64,000 nucleotides of DNA from Salvator merianae (taxonomy: Eukaryota; Chordata; Lepidosauria; Squamata; Teiidae). Positions 24,253 through 36,737 of this stretch are shown here, piece after piece. Every line of letters begins with the position of its first letter. The first letter of the stretch is position 1. The stretch covers positions 9,246,187 through 9,310,186 of the forward strand of contig QVOM02000053.1 of assembly GCA_003586115.2 (NCBI GenBank). The letters are read 5' to 3'. Under the pieces are notes generated by a model. It was not told the DNA's origin and did not search any database. It saw nothing but the letters and a program-made list of their open reading frames with translations. The position numbers were made by a program, and so were the translations under genes.

Positions 24253-24572
24253 TGGGGTCTGTCTGCACTTTACAGTCGAGTATGGAATGGGAATGATATA
24301 GTTGTCTCATACCATGCCATGCCATGCCATGCCATGCCATGCCATGCCATGCCAGACTGGGTCAAGTTTGGAGATGGCCCATTTGCACTTTGAGGGCTGG
24401 AACAGTCCCTTACCAGGCCATCAGCACTCACAGTGTGGATGGCCCAGTCGCCATGACAGTGGATGTCTAGCCATTGCCAGGGTGATTGAGACATGGAACA
24501 CAACTGTGCAGTCACAGCTACAGATGTGCCACTCTGCCCAAAGCTCACTGGCAGGTAAGTGTGAATAGGCTC
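24253..24572. mobile_element. hAT-like MITE, family A copy 5, with an internal pentanucleotide array
   Basis: Left end ggggtctgtctgcactttac and right end ggtaagtgtgaataggctcc are inverted repeats of family A type. A CCATG tandem array sits in the left half at 24312-24354, where the other copies I can see have no array. The open frames across the array are artefacts. Confidence 0.6.
24312..24354. repeat. (CCATG)n pentanucleotide microsatellite
   Basis: 43 bases of perfect CCATG, about 8.6 units, inside a family A MITE. Confidence 0.97.
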
Positions 24573-25580
24573 CTCATGTATGCATGAACAAACACTTGTC
24601 ATCATGACCTGTCTTTAGTAAGATCCCAGAGCCCTTCCTGTACTCTTTTCAATCCTATTCATCCACCTTGCCCATTGCCTTCTCTACTCCCTTCAACTGA
24701 ACCAGGAAATCAAATGAAAACACTAAAATATAAGAAAAAAATCTTTAGAAAGGTATAAAAATCATCAAAATGTCAGCTCTGAGAGGACTCAGCTGATTGT
24801 CCAAGTTAAAAAGGCAAGGAATAACTAGTTAGAGGCAGTGCGGCAGTGGGTTAGCCCCAAAAGAGGTTTCTTTCTCAGAGACTCATTGTGCATACACAGG
24901 GTTAAACCAGGAACAAAAAGACTATAACAGTGGCTTTTTATGAATTAACAGGGGTCAACTGAGGTCAAGTTTGACAATTCTCATGAATGGAGGCTATCAG
25001 AAGGGAAGAAAGGAGGAAAAGTGGACCTAAATCTACCCACAACTAACTTAGCCAGGAGCAAATGGATCTCACCCTCAGAGACATAGAAGGACTTTGAAAG
25101 TGGAGTTTGTTGCCATGATAAGTCTTCAGGTCCAGTGAAATGTCCATGGGCAAAAAGAGATTTGTGGAAATGGGGGAAAGTGCTGCTTCTCAAATCTACC
25201 TGGAACAAAATGGCTGGCTATGGGTTGGCCACAAGGTGTGACATCCACACAGTCCTTGGTTAGATGTAGATTCTCCTGTCCTAATCGCTGAAGAGGCCGC
25301 TTCTAAGAAAGCACTCTGAACTCATCACGTGATAGGTGATTTGGCATGAGGGCAAAGTGCCTTGCCCCCATGCTGAATATAACCCTGGAATTCTGGGCCC
25401 ATTTCCTGTCTTTGGTCAAGATGCCCAATTCCAGAACTCAGCTTCTGCGAAAGGATTTTGCCCTCAGAAAGGTTCTATGAGCAGAGCAGCTTTGGTGTTT
25501 CAACCATTTGGCCAAGCCCGTCCCAACTCCATTCACTTCTGCTTCCATCCAATCCTGATTAGGACTCTATGTGGATGGTG
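24573..25580. other. no gene recognised
   Basis: No recognised repeat ends or exon. The part at about 25330-25560 is GC-richer and looks like an old interspersed repeat. Confidence 0.3.
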
Positions 25581-25588
25581 CCTTAGAG

Positions 25589-25735
25589 CAATAGTTCTCC
25601 AACTGTGATCCTCCAGATGTACCTCAGCATCAACTCCCAGCATTCCTTACCAGCCCTACTGGAAGGAATGCAGTGAATGGAATGTTGGAGGGCTTGTTCA
25701 GGAACATCTGGAAGACCACAGGTGGAGAGCCACTA
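25589..25735. mobile_element. hAT-type MITE with intact 8 bp target-site duplication
   Basis: The 147 bp element starts caatagttctccaactgtg and ends cacaggtggagagccacta, and the terminal inverted repeats continue inward for about 28 bp to tccagatgt. Directly outside both ends is ccttagag (25581-25588 and 25736-25743), a perfect 8 bp duplication, the hAT hallmark. The interior is palindromic (tcccagcattcc... ggaatg), with no coding capacity. Confidence 0.88.
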
Positions 25736-25743
25736 CCTTAGAG

Positions 25744-27035
25744 TACAATCTAGTGATACTAAGCTTTGATCTGCATTTCTTGGGAGTTCTGTGCTTTGAT
25801 TCTATATAGCAAGCTTCTTATCTTCTGTTGTTCTCCATGTGCTACTTGAGATAGGATTCTTTGTTCCATAAATGGAGCCACTGGGTTCTACTGGTCCTGA
25901 ATTGTTAGGAGACATCCAGTTACTGAGTTGAACTTACTTTCTATTTTCCTTTTGCTATTCATCTCCTTTTGCCATTCCAACTCCTTTCAATCTGTAAAAC
26001 AACACCCTACCTCTGTAATCACATCTCAGTAGTCTAACTCGAATAGTTTTCAGAAACAGCAAACGTAATAGATGTAACTGAGAAGAAAAATCCCCAGAGA
26101 AACAGATGTTGGTTTCTATGGGCAGCAGTAAAACATGATGGGGGAAAACAATCTTATAAATATAAGCAAACTTCACTAAACAGTATACTCACAAGCAAAC
26201 AAAATGTGTTTGTGTGGATACTGATCGGCTTCTTCAAAGACGGCTGTGTGTTGTGATTTCTAAAAAAATAAATAAAAATAAGAAGACAAAAATAAGAAAC
26301 CAGCAAAAGACAAATATTCTCCTAAGTGCCTGTTATTTAGTCTGGAAATGAAAAGAAAAATATTGAATAGTTAAACTTTATTAAGTGTAAAATTGGTTTT
26401 TGAGATAGCATTTGAAATGCTACGTACAGGAAAGTAAACTCAAGAAAAGCAATGTCCTGGTTGTCTCTGAACCAGAGAACAAGCAATTTCTCAAGCAAAG
26501 GGAAATAGATTAAGATGAGGACAGCAAGAAAACATACCCCAACAACCAGGATCAAATCCTGGCAGAAGGCTGGTGGTCTGGCTAGGGGCTGACCTAAGTG
26601 GCTGTCTAGGTCAGCACATTAACAAGGGATGGCATCCTTCCTATTGTAACAGATGGCAGGGAGGGTTCCCTGCTCAGCACTGCTCTTGTGCATACACATG
26701 CACTATTTTGGAACAGCTGGATGTGATGGCAGAATACAGGACCTGAGCAGCTGGCTGGCGACGGTGCAAGAATGATAGGGATTAAGGATACTCCCATCAG
26801 GGCTTAATAAACTGTAAGGAAAGGAATGAGCAAAACCTCCCCTTTCTATATTCACATATGTGCTCATCCTTCCCTTGTTAAATACATGCTAAAAGGCCAT
26901 TCCAGGGATGCGAGGAAAAGTCACTAGAAGGCACACAGCTCTTCGTTGAAAACTTGTTATTGTGCAGGTAGGCAGACCATCAAAGATTGTCAGATGGGCT
27001 GGGCATTGGGCAGGATCATTACAGGAAAGGGAAAA
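25744..27035. other. no gene recognised
   Basis: Unique AT-rich sequence to about 26540, then a moderately GC-rich stretch. A short run at about 26535-26600 may be an old repeat. No exon recognised. Confidence 0.3.
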
Positions 27036-27075
27036 ACAAACAAACAAACAAACAAACAAACAAACAGACAGACAA
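27036..27075. repeat. (CAAA)n microsatellite
   Basis: About seven CAAA units followed by cagacagacaaaaa. Confidence 0.95.
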
Positions 27076-27582
27076 AAATCAAGGTGACAGTCTTAAGATT
27101 GCCTTCCACCATGATTTTAGAGAGCTATCTAATTCAGTCCCATTTAGTGTTTTTTTGGCAATTCTTGCCAGCCTAATTCTGCTCTCATTCTGAGCTGATT
27201 TTTCAAAAGGTGTCTGCAGTTTAACTGAAGCCACTGTCTTAACTGTATACTATGTAAAGCATTACTGTAAATATTTAGTGCTCTCTTTCTTTTTCTCTTT
27301 GGCTTTACCTCCTGTTATTTTACCCTAATTCCATTTTCAAAGGTAATGTATATAGTAGGTTTTTTCTGCTACAATACATGTAAGTGTGAATGCTTTCACC
27401 TCACCTGAACTGAGCTGCAAAATCTGAAAATGTGCAGAAATTGACAATGATGTGTATTCTAAGTATTTCTATAGACAGATGTGAGAAAAATCAGAAAATG
27501 TGTGCTCTGCTGGTGATGGGGAAGAGATTGTGTCAATCAGATTCTTTCACTGTCCTGGTTTGTGCAAAGGAACCCAGGCTGC

Positions 27583-28290
27583 ATCCACATGAGGTAAAAA
27601 GGGCACCCAGTAATGTCTGGACAGGTTTGGTGTCCACATGCAGACAGTGCACTCACCTTTGCAACATACCTCAAAGGGGCAGTGAACATCCTTGGGAGCA
27701 TTATATCCATGTGAGATTATTATATGCGCAAGGATAGAAGAATGTGACACTACCTGTCATGGAAGACTTGCTAATTAAAGTGACTGACTTGGCAGAAATG
27801 AACAAATTGACCAGTTTGATTGGAGAAAGAATATAAGGTGAAGGATCCACATACCCTTGCTCCCTCCTGGTGCACAGGGCGCGAAGGATGAGTGTGGCAT
27901 CTGCATGGACCCACATTCATCCAGCCACCATCCTGACATAAGCATTCCTTAGAGGGATGAAAAGGGCAAGCAGGAGTATATGTTCTAACAGTGCTTATAT
28001 TAGCCCACTGCTGCCACTCAAATGGACCTACCTTGCACTGCTGGGCAGCCCTGTGGGCCATTTCCTGTGTTTGTGGATTCCTGATCAGCAACATCACAGC
28101 TGGGAAATGAAAGTTCCTCAGCTGCGATGTTCACATGAATGGAGGCAGTGGCCAGTGCCACTTGCTGCTGCTTTGAAGACCACTACAAGACTTGCCTTCT
28201 TCTTTAGTGTGATTCCCAGCAGTGCTTTAGTTACTGCTTCTGGGAAGCCCCCATGCAGATTCTGCCTAAGTCTGCATGTTTCTTGGAGAT
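27583..28290. repeat. moderately repetitive, probably MITE-derived segment
   Basis: Contains ggctgcatccacatg-type words that echo gccatgtgaacgtagcc at about 30180-30197, and a piece at 28225-28285 related to 16525-16580. The ends are unresolved. The longest open frame of the window (137 codons from 27957) lies here but has no recognisable domain, so I do not call it a gene. Confidence 0.35.
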
Positions 28291-28374
28291 GCAGTCAAAA
28301 CCTGAAACTCTTTAATGCAAACGTGGCATATACCATGTTTGCTGCCTCTCTGTTCCTACCTCCCATCTAGATAT

Positions 28375-28690
28375 ACCATCCCGGTATATTAATTATACAG
28401 GACTATGTTTTCTTTGCCTGTCCCATCATCAAATAGCATTTCCTGCTTTTCAGTCTAAATCAAACTGTGGGCTACTAATAAAAGGAATCGCGGACAACAA
28501 ATTAAATTTCCTCGGTATTAATCTTAAAACTTGGTGAGATTTGTCTGGGTTTCCTCTTCTAGGTTAGAACAGAAGCAAGTATTCCAACATAATGATCAAA
28601 TATATCACTAGGAGATAAAAATCCGATAAAAGATCTATTGCTGTGCATCAGCACACATCCGCACATGGACTAACACAGAGAGAAATGAAG
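28375..28690. promoter_or_regulatory. candidate conserved non-coding block
   Basis: Unique sequence with retained CpGs (tcccggta, atcgcgga, cctcggta, atccgata) and homeodomain words (ttaatta, ctaataa). No repeats. Inferred only from texture. Confidence 0.3.
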
Positions 28691-29699
28691 AAGTCAAAGC
28701 CCTTTGGGAACTTGATTCCAATCATGCCTGAAAGTTGGACTTCCAAATATTACATGTGATTGATATAACCAGGAATTTCTGCTGACCCTCAAATATACAA
28801 TTAAGCTTTCTGTGTGTGACTTGTCTTTATTGTCCTCGACTCCCGAAGGATTTGGAAAGCAGCTAAGCACAGCACTATTGTGTTTAATAAAGAAGTTTGT
28901 TTCTGACAAATGGAAACCCAATGATATACCAAAGGCACAGTCTGAAGATCACAGGCTTTTATTCCAGATTAATTAAGCCAGAATGTTGGTTCTTCCTAGT
29001 TTCATTGTTGCAACTGTGGAATGATATTAGACTGCTCCCTAGGTGACAAATGCAAGACCATTTTATCATTCCTATTGTACCTTTAGACGCTGAAAACCAT
29101 TCAAAAGTCTTCATTGCATTTTATGCCTCTCAGCGACCATTTAAGGAGCATAGCTAGGTGACTTGGTGAGTAGAACTTTCATCTTCCATACGTTGCACTT
29201 CAGCCAGCATGGACATTGGTTAGTCATTAGAAGTACAACAGCATCCAACGATTTCCGGACAGCTGCTGCTACTTTGCTGGTACTGTTATCACTGTTATCT
29301 ATGATATACAGCTTACCATGATATTGTCACTAGTTGTCACCTAATTGCCTACTGTATATCGGGGAGCCCCTGCTGGAGGTGGATACTCTCTTTAGGTAGA
29401 CCTTGTTCATATGAGATCGTATTCAATGAAGTAGAACAACTCCTCTCATGTCAAAAGCATGAACTGTGAAACTAAAGGTTAAAGAAATGACTACTTGTGG
29501 AGACATGTAATGGGAAAGGAGCTCTCAGTATTAGGATCCTTTACAAAAGAGGAAGCTGATATGCCTCCCCTCCCCCGATATTAATGATAGATGGTGAACC
29601 AGAAGTGGTGGAGCAGGGTCAAAGGAGACCCCCCAACTGGCTTGGTGTATAAATATCCCACCTTGTTTTGACCATTTCAGTGACTTACATAAGAGCTTG
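28691..29699. other. mostly unique sequence, no gene recognised
   Basis: AT-rich with a few CpGs. No exon, repeat family or RNA gene recognised. Confidence 0.3.
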
Positions 29700-29704
29700 G
29701 GAGG

Positions 29705-29770
29705 TTGTTGAAGCTCTGCAGTAGAGCAAATATCTAGAAAGCAGAGTGCCACGGGTTCAATTCCCTACAT
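29705..29770 (+). repeat. decayed tRNA-derived SINE head
   Basis: A box B-like gggttcaattccc (29753-29765) is preceded by gctctgcagtagagcaaat, a damaged box A and D-arm, at tRNA-like spacing. It is not a functional tRNA gene, since the arms do not pair. Confidence 0.6.
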
Positions 29771-30999
29771 TTACTCAGAATGAAGTATATAGGAAACAAC
29801 ACCTGCTCCTTTCTAAAGTCAGAATCTGCATGGGGATTCCCCGCAGTGCTTTAACTAAAGAGGTGCTTAAACTCACACCAAAAAGAACACTACGACTTCA
29901 ACACTCTTCGAAGTGGTAGAATGCTGACTCTGATGTTGCCAACCAATAGGACATTTCCTGTGTTCAAAGACATAGGGCTACTGGTGGCTAGAAGACAGTG
30001 GAAGCACTGTGGCAGAATGCCCACTGGAAAAAGTGTGAGTGAATGCTTAGGGAGGGCTTACTTCCCTTCCCACTTCACCACACTCTAAGGAGCACTTAGG
30101 TGGGATTGCAGCCAACTGAGTATGGATCCATGCAGAGCAGACCCTAAACCTTCAAGGCTGAGTTACGGCAGTGTAATGGTGCCATGTGAACGTAGCCAAA
30201 GAAGAAGCATGGATGCATCTATGCACTTGTCCAGCCTTCAGTTCCAAAGACACACTTTGACTTAGGCTTTCTAAATATTTAATGTTTCTACATTTATGTC
30301 TCAAAGACTCTGGAAAATATAAGGCTTAATGCAATTACTACTTTGTCCCACAGTGTCCTCGAAAATAATAGAGTTCAGTTTTGTGACTGCTTGGATTGGG
30401 CAGCTCCTGATCTGGATTGCTGGTAGACCTCAATACTGATGTCTACTGGTGTATTAGTGGTGTCTGATCTGGAAAACGGAGGTGTGCAGAAGGTGAATGC
30501 CTCCGTGTTCCAATTTACAGGGGGATCTATTTTGGAAGTGCACCTTACTGCCACCAAAAGGGCCCCCCAAGGGGCTCCTATGCCAGGAAAATAAGTTCCT
30601 GGCTGCCTGAACCCTCAAACACCAGCTCGGAAGCTTGTGTAACTTCCGGCATATTATGGGGGCTGGGATAGAGCAGTGTCACTGTGCGGATGGCCATGTT
30701 CCAGACGGAGCCTTGCTGTGATCCAGACCAGAGTATCTTGGTCTAGATCACAAAAGATAAGAGCAGAAAGGTCCTTTGTCTGAACAGCTGAAGTCCTTCT
30801 AGGTGTTTCCTTTTTATTATTTTCCCTTTCCTTTTTTAGTTGCTCCATCCCTGCTTTTTCTACAAGTGTGCCAGTTTGTGAGAACTGAACTCTGATGCTC
30901 TATCATTGCTTTCCCTAAGTTCAGACATCTGTGGCTTCCGAAAGTCGTGAACTGTTCAACGGAGAGCCAAAACACTATCCATTTAAAGATATGCCAGTG
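29771..30999. other. no gene recognised; probable old MITE material
   Basis: The part from about 29815 to 30200 ends in gccatgtgaacgtagcc, an inverted counterpart of the word at 27583. It may be a decayed inverted-repeat element. The rest is unremarkable. Confidence 0.3.
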
Positions 31000-31320
31000 T
31001 GCGTTCTGTCACCAATAGACATATTTCTGTTTCTATAAATATAGAAATTTGAGATTTGCCATTGGAAGTATTCATTAGAGTTTGAAAGTAAATTAATAAT
31101 GAATAGTAATGCTATTTCTTCATTAATATTCTACAAAAGGAAAATATGTACTCATTATTCCTTTCATGAATTCGGCCCATTGAAAGTTCATAAATAATTG
31201 TGCTTCACAGTTGTGTCTAATTAGTAATGAGCTTAATCCAGTGTATTTCCAAAGCCTGAAGCAAAGGATTATTCGCTCTTTCCTCCTCCCTGTACGGAAC
31301 TCCTCTCTTTTGTCAATATG
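31000..31320. promoter_or_regulatory. candidate conserved non-coding block
   Basis: Unique, very AT-rich block with repeated homeodomain words (attaataatga, cattaatatt, ctaattagtaatgag) and an isolated CpG (attcggccc). It has the composition of a vertebrate enhancer-type element, but conservation cannot be seen here. Confidence 0.35.
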
Positions 31321-31730
31321 AGCTTATTCTGGATCTTCAAAGTATTTATTTATGTATTTATTTATTATTGGGACGTTTTTGATATAGCTTACCTAAAACA
31401 TAAAACCAGCTCTGTGGCTAGCCCTCAAATTGGCTCTATGCTTAACAAAACATTTAGTAGCTTCTGTATCACATAGTGCAAAATGCAAGCAACAAAAAGG
31501 ACAGTATTATTTTAAATTGTTTATTTGTTTAACACTTTTGCTTTTATGATAACATACCTCCCAGGTGATTTTTTTCCATCCAGGAAGAGGCCAGGAGTCA
31601 CAAGCTGAAATTTCAGTTCCTGCTCAATTCAAATTTTCAGTTGAATGACTTTTGTGTATAAGTGTCAGGCGTGTCTTTGTGCTTGTGTGTGTGAGAGAGA
31701 GTAGGGCTGCAGCAGCACACATTAAAAAAC
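31321..31730. other. degenerate TTTA-rich repeat and unique sequence
   Basis: tatttatttatgtatttatttatt at about 31340-31370 is probably the remains of the same SINE/LINE tail type as at 20270. Nothing else recognised. Confidence 0.35.
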
Positions 31731-31862
31731 GTAGTTTAGAAATGAAAGCATGTAGATGCTTGTGTTCCCACTCTACTTCTAATCCATATTTTGGAAGTGC
31801 ATTTTCCAACTTTTTATGTGGATTAAGCAAATAGTGTGTGGATGCTACCATCTCTAAACTAC
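31731..31862. mobile_element. MITE family F copy 1 (complete, 132 bp)
   Basis: Ends gtagtttagaaatg and catctctaaactac are inverted repeats with one mismatch. An inner inverted repeat (taatccata / atgtggatta) brackets ttggaagtgcatttt. Relatives are at 16915 and 57884. The open frame crossing it is not a gene. Confidence 0.75.
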
Positions 31863-32584
31863 TTTTGAAGTACTTTGTTTTGTTTACCATGTATGAGTGC
31901 ATGTATAGTCCACAATGAGCAACAACTGTACATATATCGACAGCCTATGATTCTGCACCATGGTGGGAAACAGTAGTTCAAATCATTGAATCAAAACACT
32001 GTTTGGGGAGTCCAGAAAGGGGCTTCTAGTTAGAGTCTCATAACACCCCACTGCTTCAAAATTGCTCTGCAAGCCACTGCTATATACATAAAAAGTCATG
32101 AGTTGGAACTGTGCAAATTGTCACTAGGCAGAGGGAAGAAACAACATCTGAGACACATAAGACTTACGTCTTGTAACAGATGGGAGAGAAATTTGTTTAG
32201 TTTGCTTATAAAGGCACATTTGCAAAAATTGAACTTCCCTAACCAATGCACTAACTGAATTGCAAAGTACCTTAAGTTCACATTCTCTTACATTTTTCTT
32301 TTCTTTTAACAGAAAATATATTTTCAGAAAGGAATATTTTAGGGGAAAATCTGCACAAAAATATGTCCCTTTCTGATTTTTTTTTTAAATGCATTATTGG
32401 CAATCTTTACTGAATATATTTATTCTTGCAGCACTTTTAAAAATGTGTAATCAGCCCCTTTGGAGGCAAATTTGGGTACTTATGATCTGTAGTTGTCAAA
32501 AGAAGGGAACTTGTGCAGAGCTAAAAAGGAGAGAAAGGGAAAAAAAGTGGCAGTCTTATAGATCTCTGTATGTACACAGATAGA
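31863..32584. other. no gene recognised
   Basis: Unique AT-rich sequence without recognised features. Confidence 0.3.
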
Positions 32585-32737
32585 GACCCTTTCTGCACTG
32601 GGCCTTATTCTGAATTATATCCTGGAATAGGGACCTGCCATTCACATACTAGTGCAGACTATAGAGGTCCTGGGCAAAGCCTGACAGATTCCTATTCTGG
32701 AATATAATCTGGAACAAGGCGCAGTGCAAAAAAAGCC
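32585..32737. mobile_element. hAT-like MITE, family C copy 1 (153 bp)
   Basis: Starts ccctttctgcactgggcctt and ends aaggcgcagtgcaaaaaaag. The terminal inverted repeats extend about 46 bp with scattered mismatches (through attatat and gaatagg). Only a short middle is unpaired. It is a close relative of 38268-38446 and has no coding capacity. Confidence 0.8.
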
Positions 32738-33979
32738 AAACCTAATGTTTATCAGGCTTTAGTAAGGAGCACTCTTTGTGCAATGATCTACCAGATAAAT
32801 TGGAAACCCCCAGCCCCAAATCTTTCACTTTAAAACAATTAATGAATAAAATATGAATGGCATAGAAAAGTATTGATGTCTTTTGTTGTTTTTGTTTCCC
32901 CCTACTATGGGTCAGATTGAAATTTTGCCATGCAGAGAGTTTTGTGTCTACTCTTCCCCACAATAAATTCATTAGTCACTGTGAGCTGCACTGGAATTCC
33001 AGGAAAATATACAATACTTCTGTTTCTTCAAATGGCTTCGGTTCTATACTACTTTAGATGCAGCCCTGTAAACATAAGGGAACACAAAAGGAAGGTTAAT
33101 TGCAGTGACTAATTAAACATAGTGAAGTTAAAGAACAGGAACAGTGGGATTTTTGTTTTGATATTTAGCAACATCTCATAGCCCTAAGGATGTGGATTTT
33201 GCCCATGGTCTGGTATTTTTATAAATTGCTACGTAGCCTGGAGATCCAGAAGAGAAACAAAAGGCAAGAATGTTGATAACAATTGATCCCCAAAGGAGGA
33301 TTAATAACAATGATGACTAACATGATTATTTGGAGCAGTGTAAAAATAAAATCATTTTCTTTCGATTCTCCCCCCCCACACACACACACTTTCTCCTTTC
33401 TCTCAATTTTATGGTATGCAACTATGATATGAAACATAAAGGAGAGTGGAACTCAACCTCCAACAAATTGAATTCAGTGTATTGGGGTGGGGGTCCATGG
33501 TCAGACTGGACTTACAAAGTGGAACAGACCCTTGGCACTGACACAAAAAGTTCATGCATAGGAGAGATACTGTAGAAGGGTAGAATCTACCAGAGCCTAA
33601 ACATGCTCATTCTAAACATGGTCACAGCAGCTTTCCTACAAAGGGGCAGAATGCAAGAAGCACATGAGTACCTGTGAAGCAAAAACTACAGCAGTTCCCA
33701 TCCTTTAATGCTTCACAATGGTGGGAAAAAAGTTCCACAGCTGCAAGATTGCCAAAAGTCATCCATCCAATGCTACAGGAACTCCTGGGGCAGCTGGGGT
33801 GGCCTAGGAGCTGGTTATGTGTACATGTATCATTGTTTCCACATGTACCTGGTTTATGCAATACAGGGCAGGCCACATACCTCTGAGGTATGGTATACCA
33901 CCCCCCTAGACCTTGATATCAAGGTTTAATGATAAACTGGATTAGAACACCATGAGATATGAAATTGACTACCAGATAG
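32738..33979. other. no gene recognised
   Basis: Unique sequence with a C7 then CA run at about 33370-33388. Short open frames near 33.7 kb have no recognisable domain. Confidence 0.3.
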
Positions 33980-34192
33980 GATGGTTTTCAATAAGGTTTG
34001 GGCCAATTTATGGAAGCCCTGATGGCAGTAACAGCTGATGTGCCTCCAGCTGCTGGAAGACTATAAGCAGAGCAAGCTGTGCACTGCTGGTGGACTGACT
34101 GCCTGAACAGCTAGTTGGCCAACATGAGAACAGATTGTTGGACTAGATGGGCCACACATCCAATCCAGGGGGGCATTTCTTATATTCTTGAC
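33980..34192 (+). repeat. squamate SINE/LINE tail, decayed
   Basis: The phrases agttggccaacatgagaac, ttgttggactagatgggcc and atttcttatattctt occur in the order of a very common lizard interspersed-repeat 3' half. A less decayed relative of the middle part is at 62,790-62,990. Confidence 0.65.
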
Positions 34193-34959
34193 TCCCACTA
34201 GCAGCCATTTCCTCCTACTACTGCCTTAGCATTTGGAGGATGTCACTTGAAACTAGTGAGTTATCTCATCCAAAACTCCATGCACACTAAAGAGGGCTGG
34301 TAGTGCTCCCAGCAAGTTTGTGCCAATTAAGAAGCAGGTGCAAATATTTTTATTGGTTTTTAAATCATCATCGTTAACATCATTTTGATGGCAAGCTCAT
34401 CGTTGAGTCAAACGGTACTTGAAGAGATGGCACTTGAGTTGGGAAAATCTTAATGGAGAATCTTCCAAATTTGGGATAATTCTAGTCCATGGCAATTTCC
34501 TACATGATTATTTATAGCTCCATTCTACGCAGTGTTTGTCTTAATCAACAAGGGACAAATAAGCAAAAAGAGATGAAAGGGAAGAAAGAGGGGGGAAAGT
34601 ACAACATGTAACTTTAAGTCCTGCACCAATGCCAGCCATTGAATCCAAATTAGAAGGGAAGGTGCAGAAAACAGAACTGTGGAAATTGGTGAGCTGTGTT
34701 TCATCTTGTGGAATAGCCTTTTGATCCAGTTCAGAAAGATAAACTATGCCCCTTCAGTCAGTAAACTGCTGCCGCACCGTATATGTCCCATTGGCTATTT
34801 TTTATGCAACAGCATCTCAATGTATCCATCTCTAAACATCTTTGTGCTAAAATATTTGTTGTGATTTGGTGGAGCTATCAGGTACCAACATCCTTGGTTG
34901 AAAATCTTATGATCATTGAAGCATCAGCAGGCTGCAGTTGACTGCTCATCTCAAGGCTG
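34193..34959. other. no gene recognised
   Basis: Unique sequence without recognised features. Confidence 0.3.
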
Positions 34960-35340
34960 GATAATGTCTCCTGTGCCTGAACTCTGATAAAGAGCAGTTC
35001 TCTGTCTACCTCCTTCCCTTGGTCTCAGCCTAGTCTCAAATACTGGCCTCTGATTTTTTTCTGATCTGTCTCCAGCCTCCATCTATGCCACACCCAGCTG
35101 TCTTGTCTTCAGGCTTTGACTTCAGCCTTGTCTCCAAGCTTCAATTTAACTTTCAACCCTATTATCTGTCTTGCTCCTTGTTCCAGTTCAGTATCTTATC
35201 CACTTTTGTTATCTTATTTTGGACAAGCGTCCTGGCTTGATTCATTTCCTGTTCCTATTACTATAGCGTCTGTTTGACTCTTTTCATTTTAAATTTTTGG
35301 CTTGGTCCCTGGACTCTGTTAACTCTCCCTGCCCTGCCCT
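34960..35340. repeat. strand-asymmetric pyrimidine-rich degenerate repeat
   Basis: The + strand is strongly enriched in C and T over about 380 bases, with recurring words such as ctgtct, tctcc, gcctt and ggctt spaced irregularly. This looks like a decayed tandem array or part of an LTR-type repeat. No coding frame. Confidence 0.4.
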
Positions 35341-36737
35341 GCTAGCTTAGGAAAATTCTCTTCTCTGTCTCCTTTCTCAAAGGGTGCTCCAACTCTTAAA
35401 CTGTTGTATCTTCTAAAGAGACTTTCACCTTCAGCTGCATCCCCATGGTGACAAAACACCTATGAGACTGATGCAACCATACCACACTAATCTTTACCAT
35501 TCCAGGACAGAATGGGCGGCCCTGTACCAGAATAAATAAACTGTCCCAAGCTGGGACAGATTGCTCCTGGCATGAAACAAGGCCTCTGTGGTCTGGTATA
35601 CGATGAGGCAATCGAAAAGATTCAATACAACAATCAAAATGGCTGAAAAGGGCCCATGTGATGTGATGACCACACATCTTCACCTGCTTTGGGCCTCCAG
35701 CCTGTCTCAGAGGGGCAGAAAACACCCTCAGAGGTGTCTTCCATGCACAGCACACCCACCCACACTCCTAGGGCAGTTCCCACCCATGGGTACCCCCATC
35801 TCTGTGTGGAGGGATGGTGACATCAGGGATTATATACCTGTCTGGTGTGATTAAAGGCTGGGTAGGAAATGTCCAGCTTTCATTTTCCTCAGCTTTAGGG
35901 TCTCCAAGGGCAGAAGGCACTGAGCATTTTGACAGTGTATCTCCAGCCTCCAGGGTCAGATCGCACACTCTGCCCCAGTAAATAGTTTTGTTTTTTTTTG
36001 CAGCTGAGTGGAAACAGCACGAGCTACAAACACCAGAAGGCAAGAAGATATTGTTGTTTACTTCACCCTGGTGAGTTTCAAAGCACAGAGATAACAGAAA
36101 AAGTTAATCCACTGCAAAACATTTCTGGCCATTTTTGCTTGTTGCCTCTACACATAAGACTTGTCACTGATTTTGGAGTACAGTGTCAAGGTGGTGTTAT
36201 ATATGCGTGTGAAACTGATTCTATAAGCTCCTCGTCAGTGCAATTTCCTGTGCTGTGCCAGGAACACCTCACTTCTTCCAGTCCTGACCCTTAAAACTTG
36301 GGAAGCACTCCAGAAAGGCTCATGTGACTTTTTTTTTTTTTTAAAAAAGGAGTTTGCAAAGAGAAGGTGGGGTCCTGTTTTAAGCTCACTGCTTCCCCTG
36401 CTTGAACAAGGGAGGCCCAGCAGCTGTTCCCTTGTCTGATGCCCCTTCTGAACTTTTGCTCCATGTAACACATTTGTTCTGAAGTGATCCTGAGATGATC
36501 TTTGTACTGAGCAGGGTGGAGGGACGAGCATCAAATGCATGTTGTGCCAGGTACCACAACAGGACAACACACATATTGGGCAACTCTGAACTTAAACACA
36601 CGTGTAGGATTAAGTGTAGATCAAGCTAAAATAGTGTGAAGAAAATGTGAAATGGAATCGGAAGTTCTTCTCCTGAGAACTAAAAGCATGTTAACCATCT
36701 GATGTAAAATTTTCATCCAAAGCTGCTTCCCTCCCCC
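35341..36737. other. no gene recognised; one weak exon-like stretch
   Basis: At 36004-36070 a T-run plus gcag and a gtgagt donor flank 67 open bases (LSGNSTSYKHQKARRYCCLL and two more residues), but this is weak evidence. The remainder (35400-35900) is GC-richer and probably an old repeat. Confidence 0.25.

Noticed and set aside
24270..24605. 111-codon minus-strand frame and 88-codon plus frame
   Set aside because: Both cross the CCATG array inside a MITE; repetitive HGMAW/CHAMP units are artefacts.
27957..28370. Longest open frame, 137 codons, plus strand
   Set aside because: Lies in repeat-like DNA, no recognisable domain or splice context, and its length is expected by chance in 64 kb.
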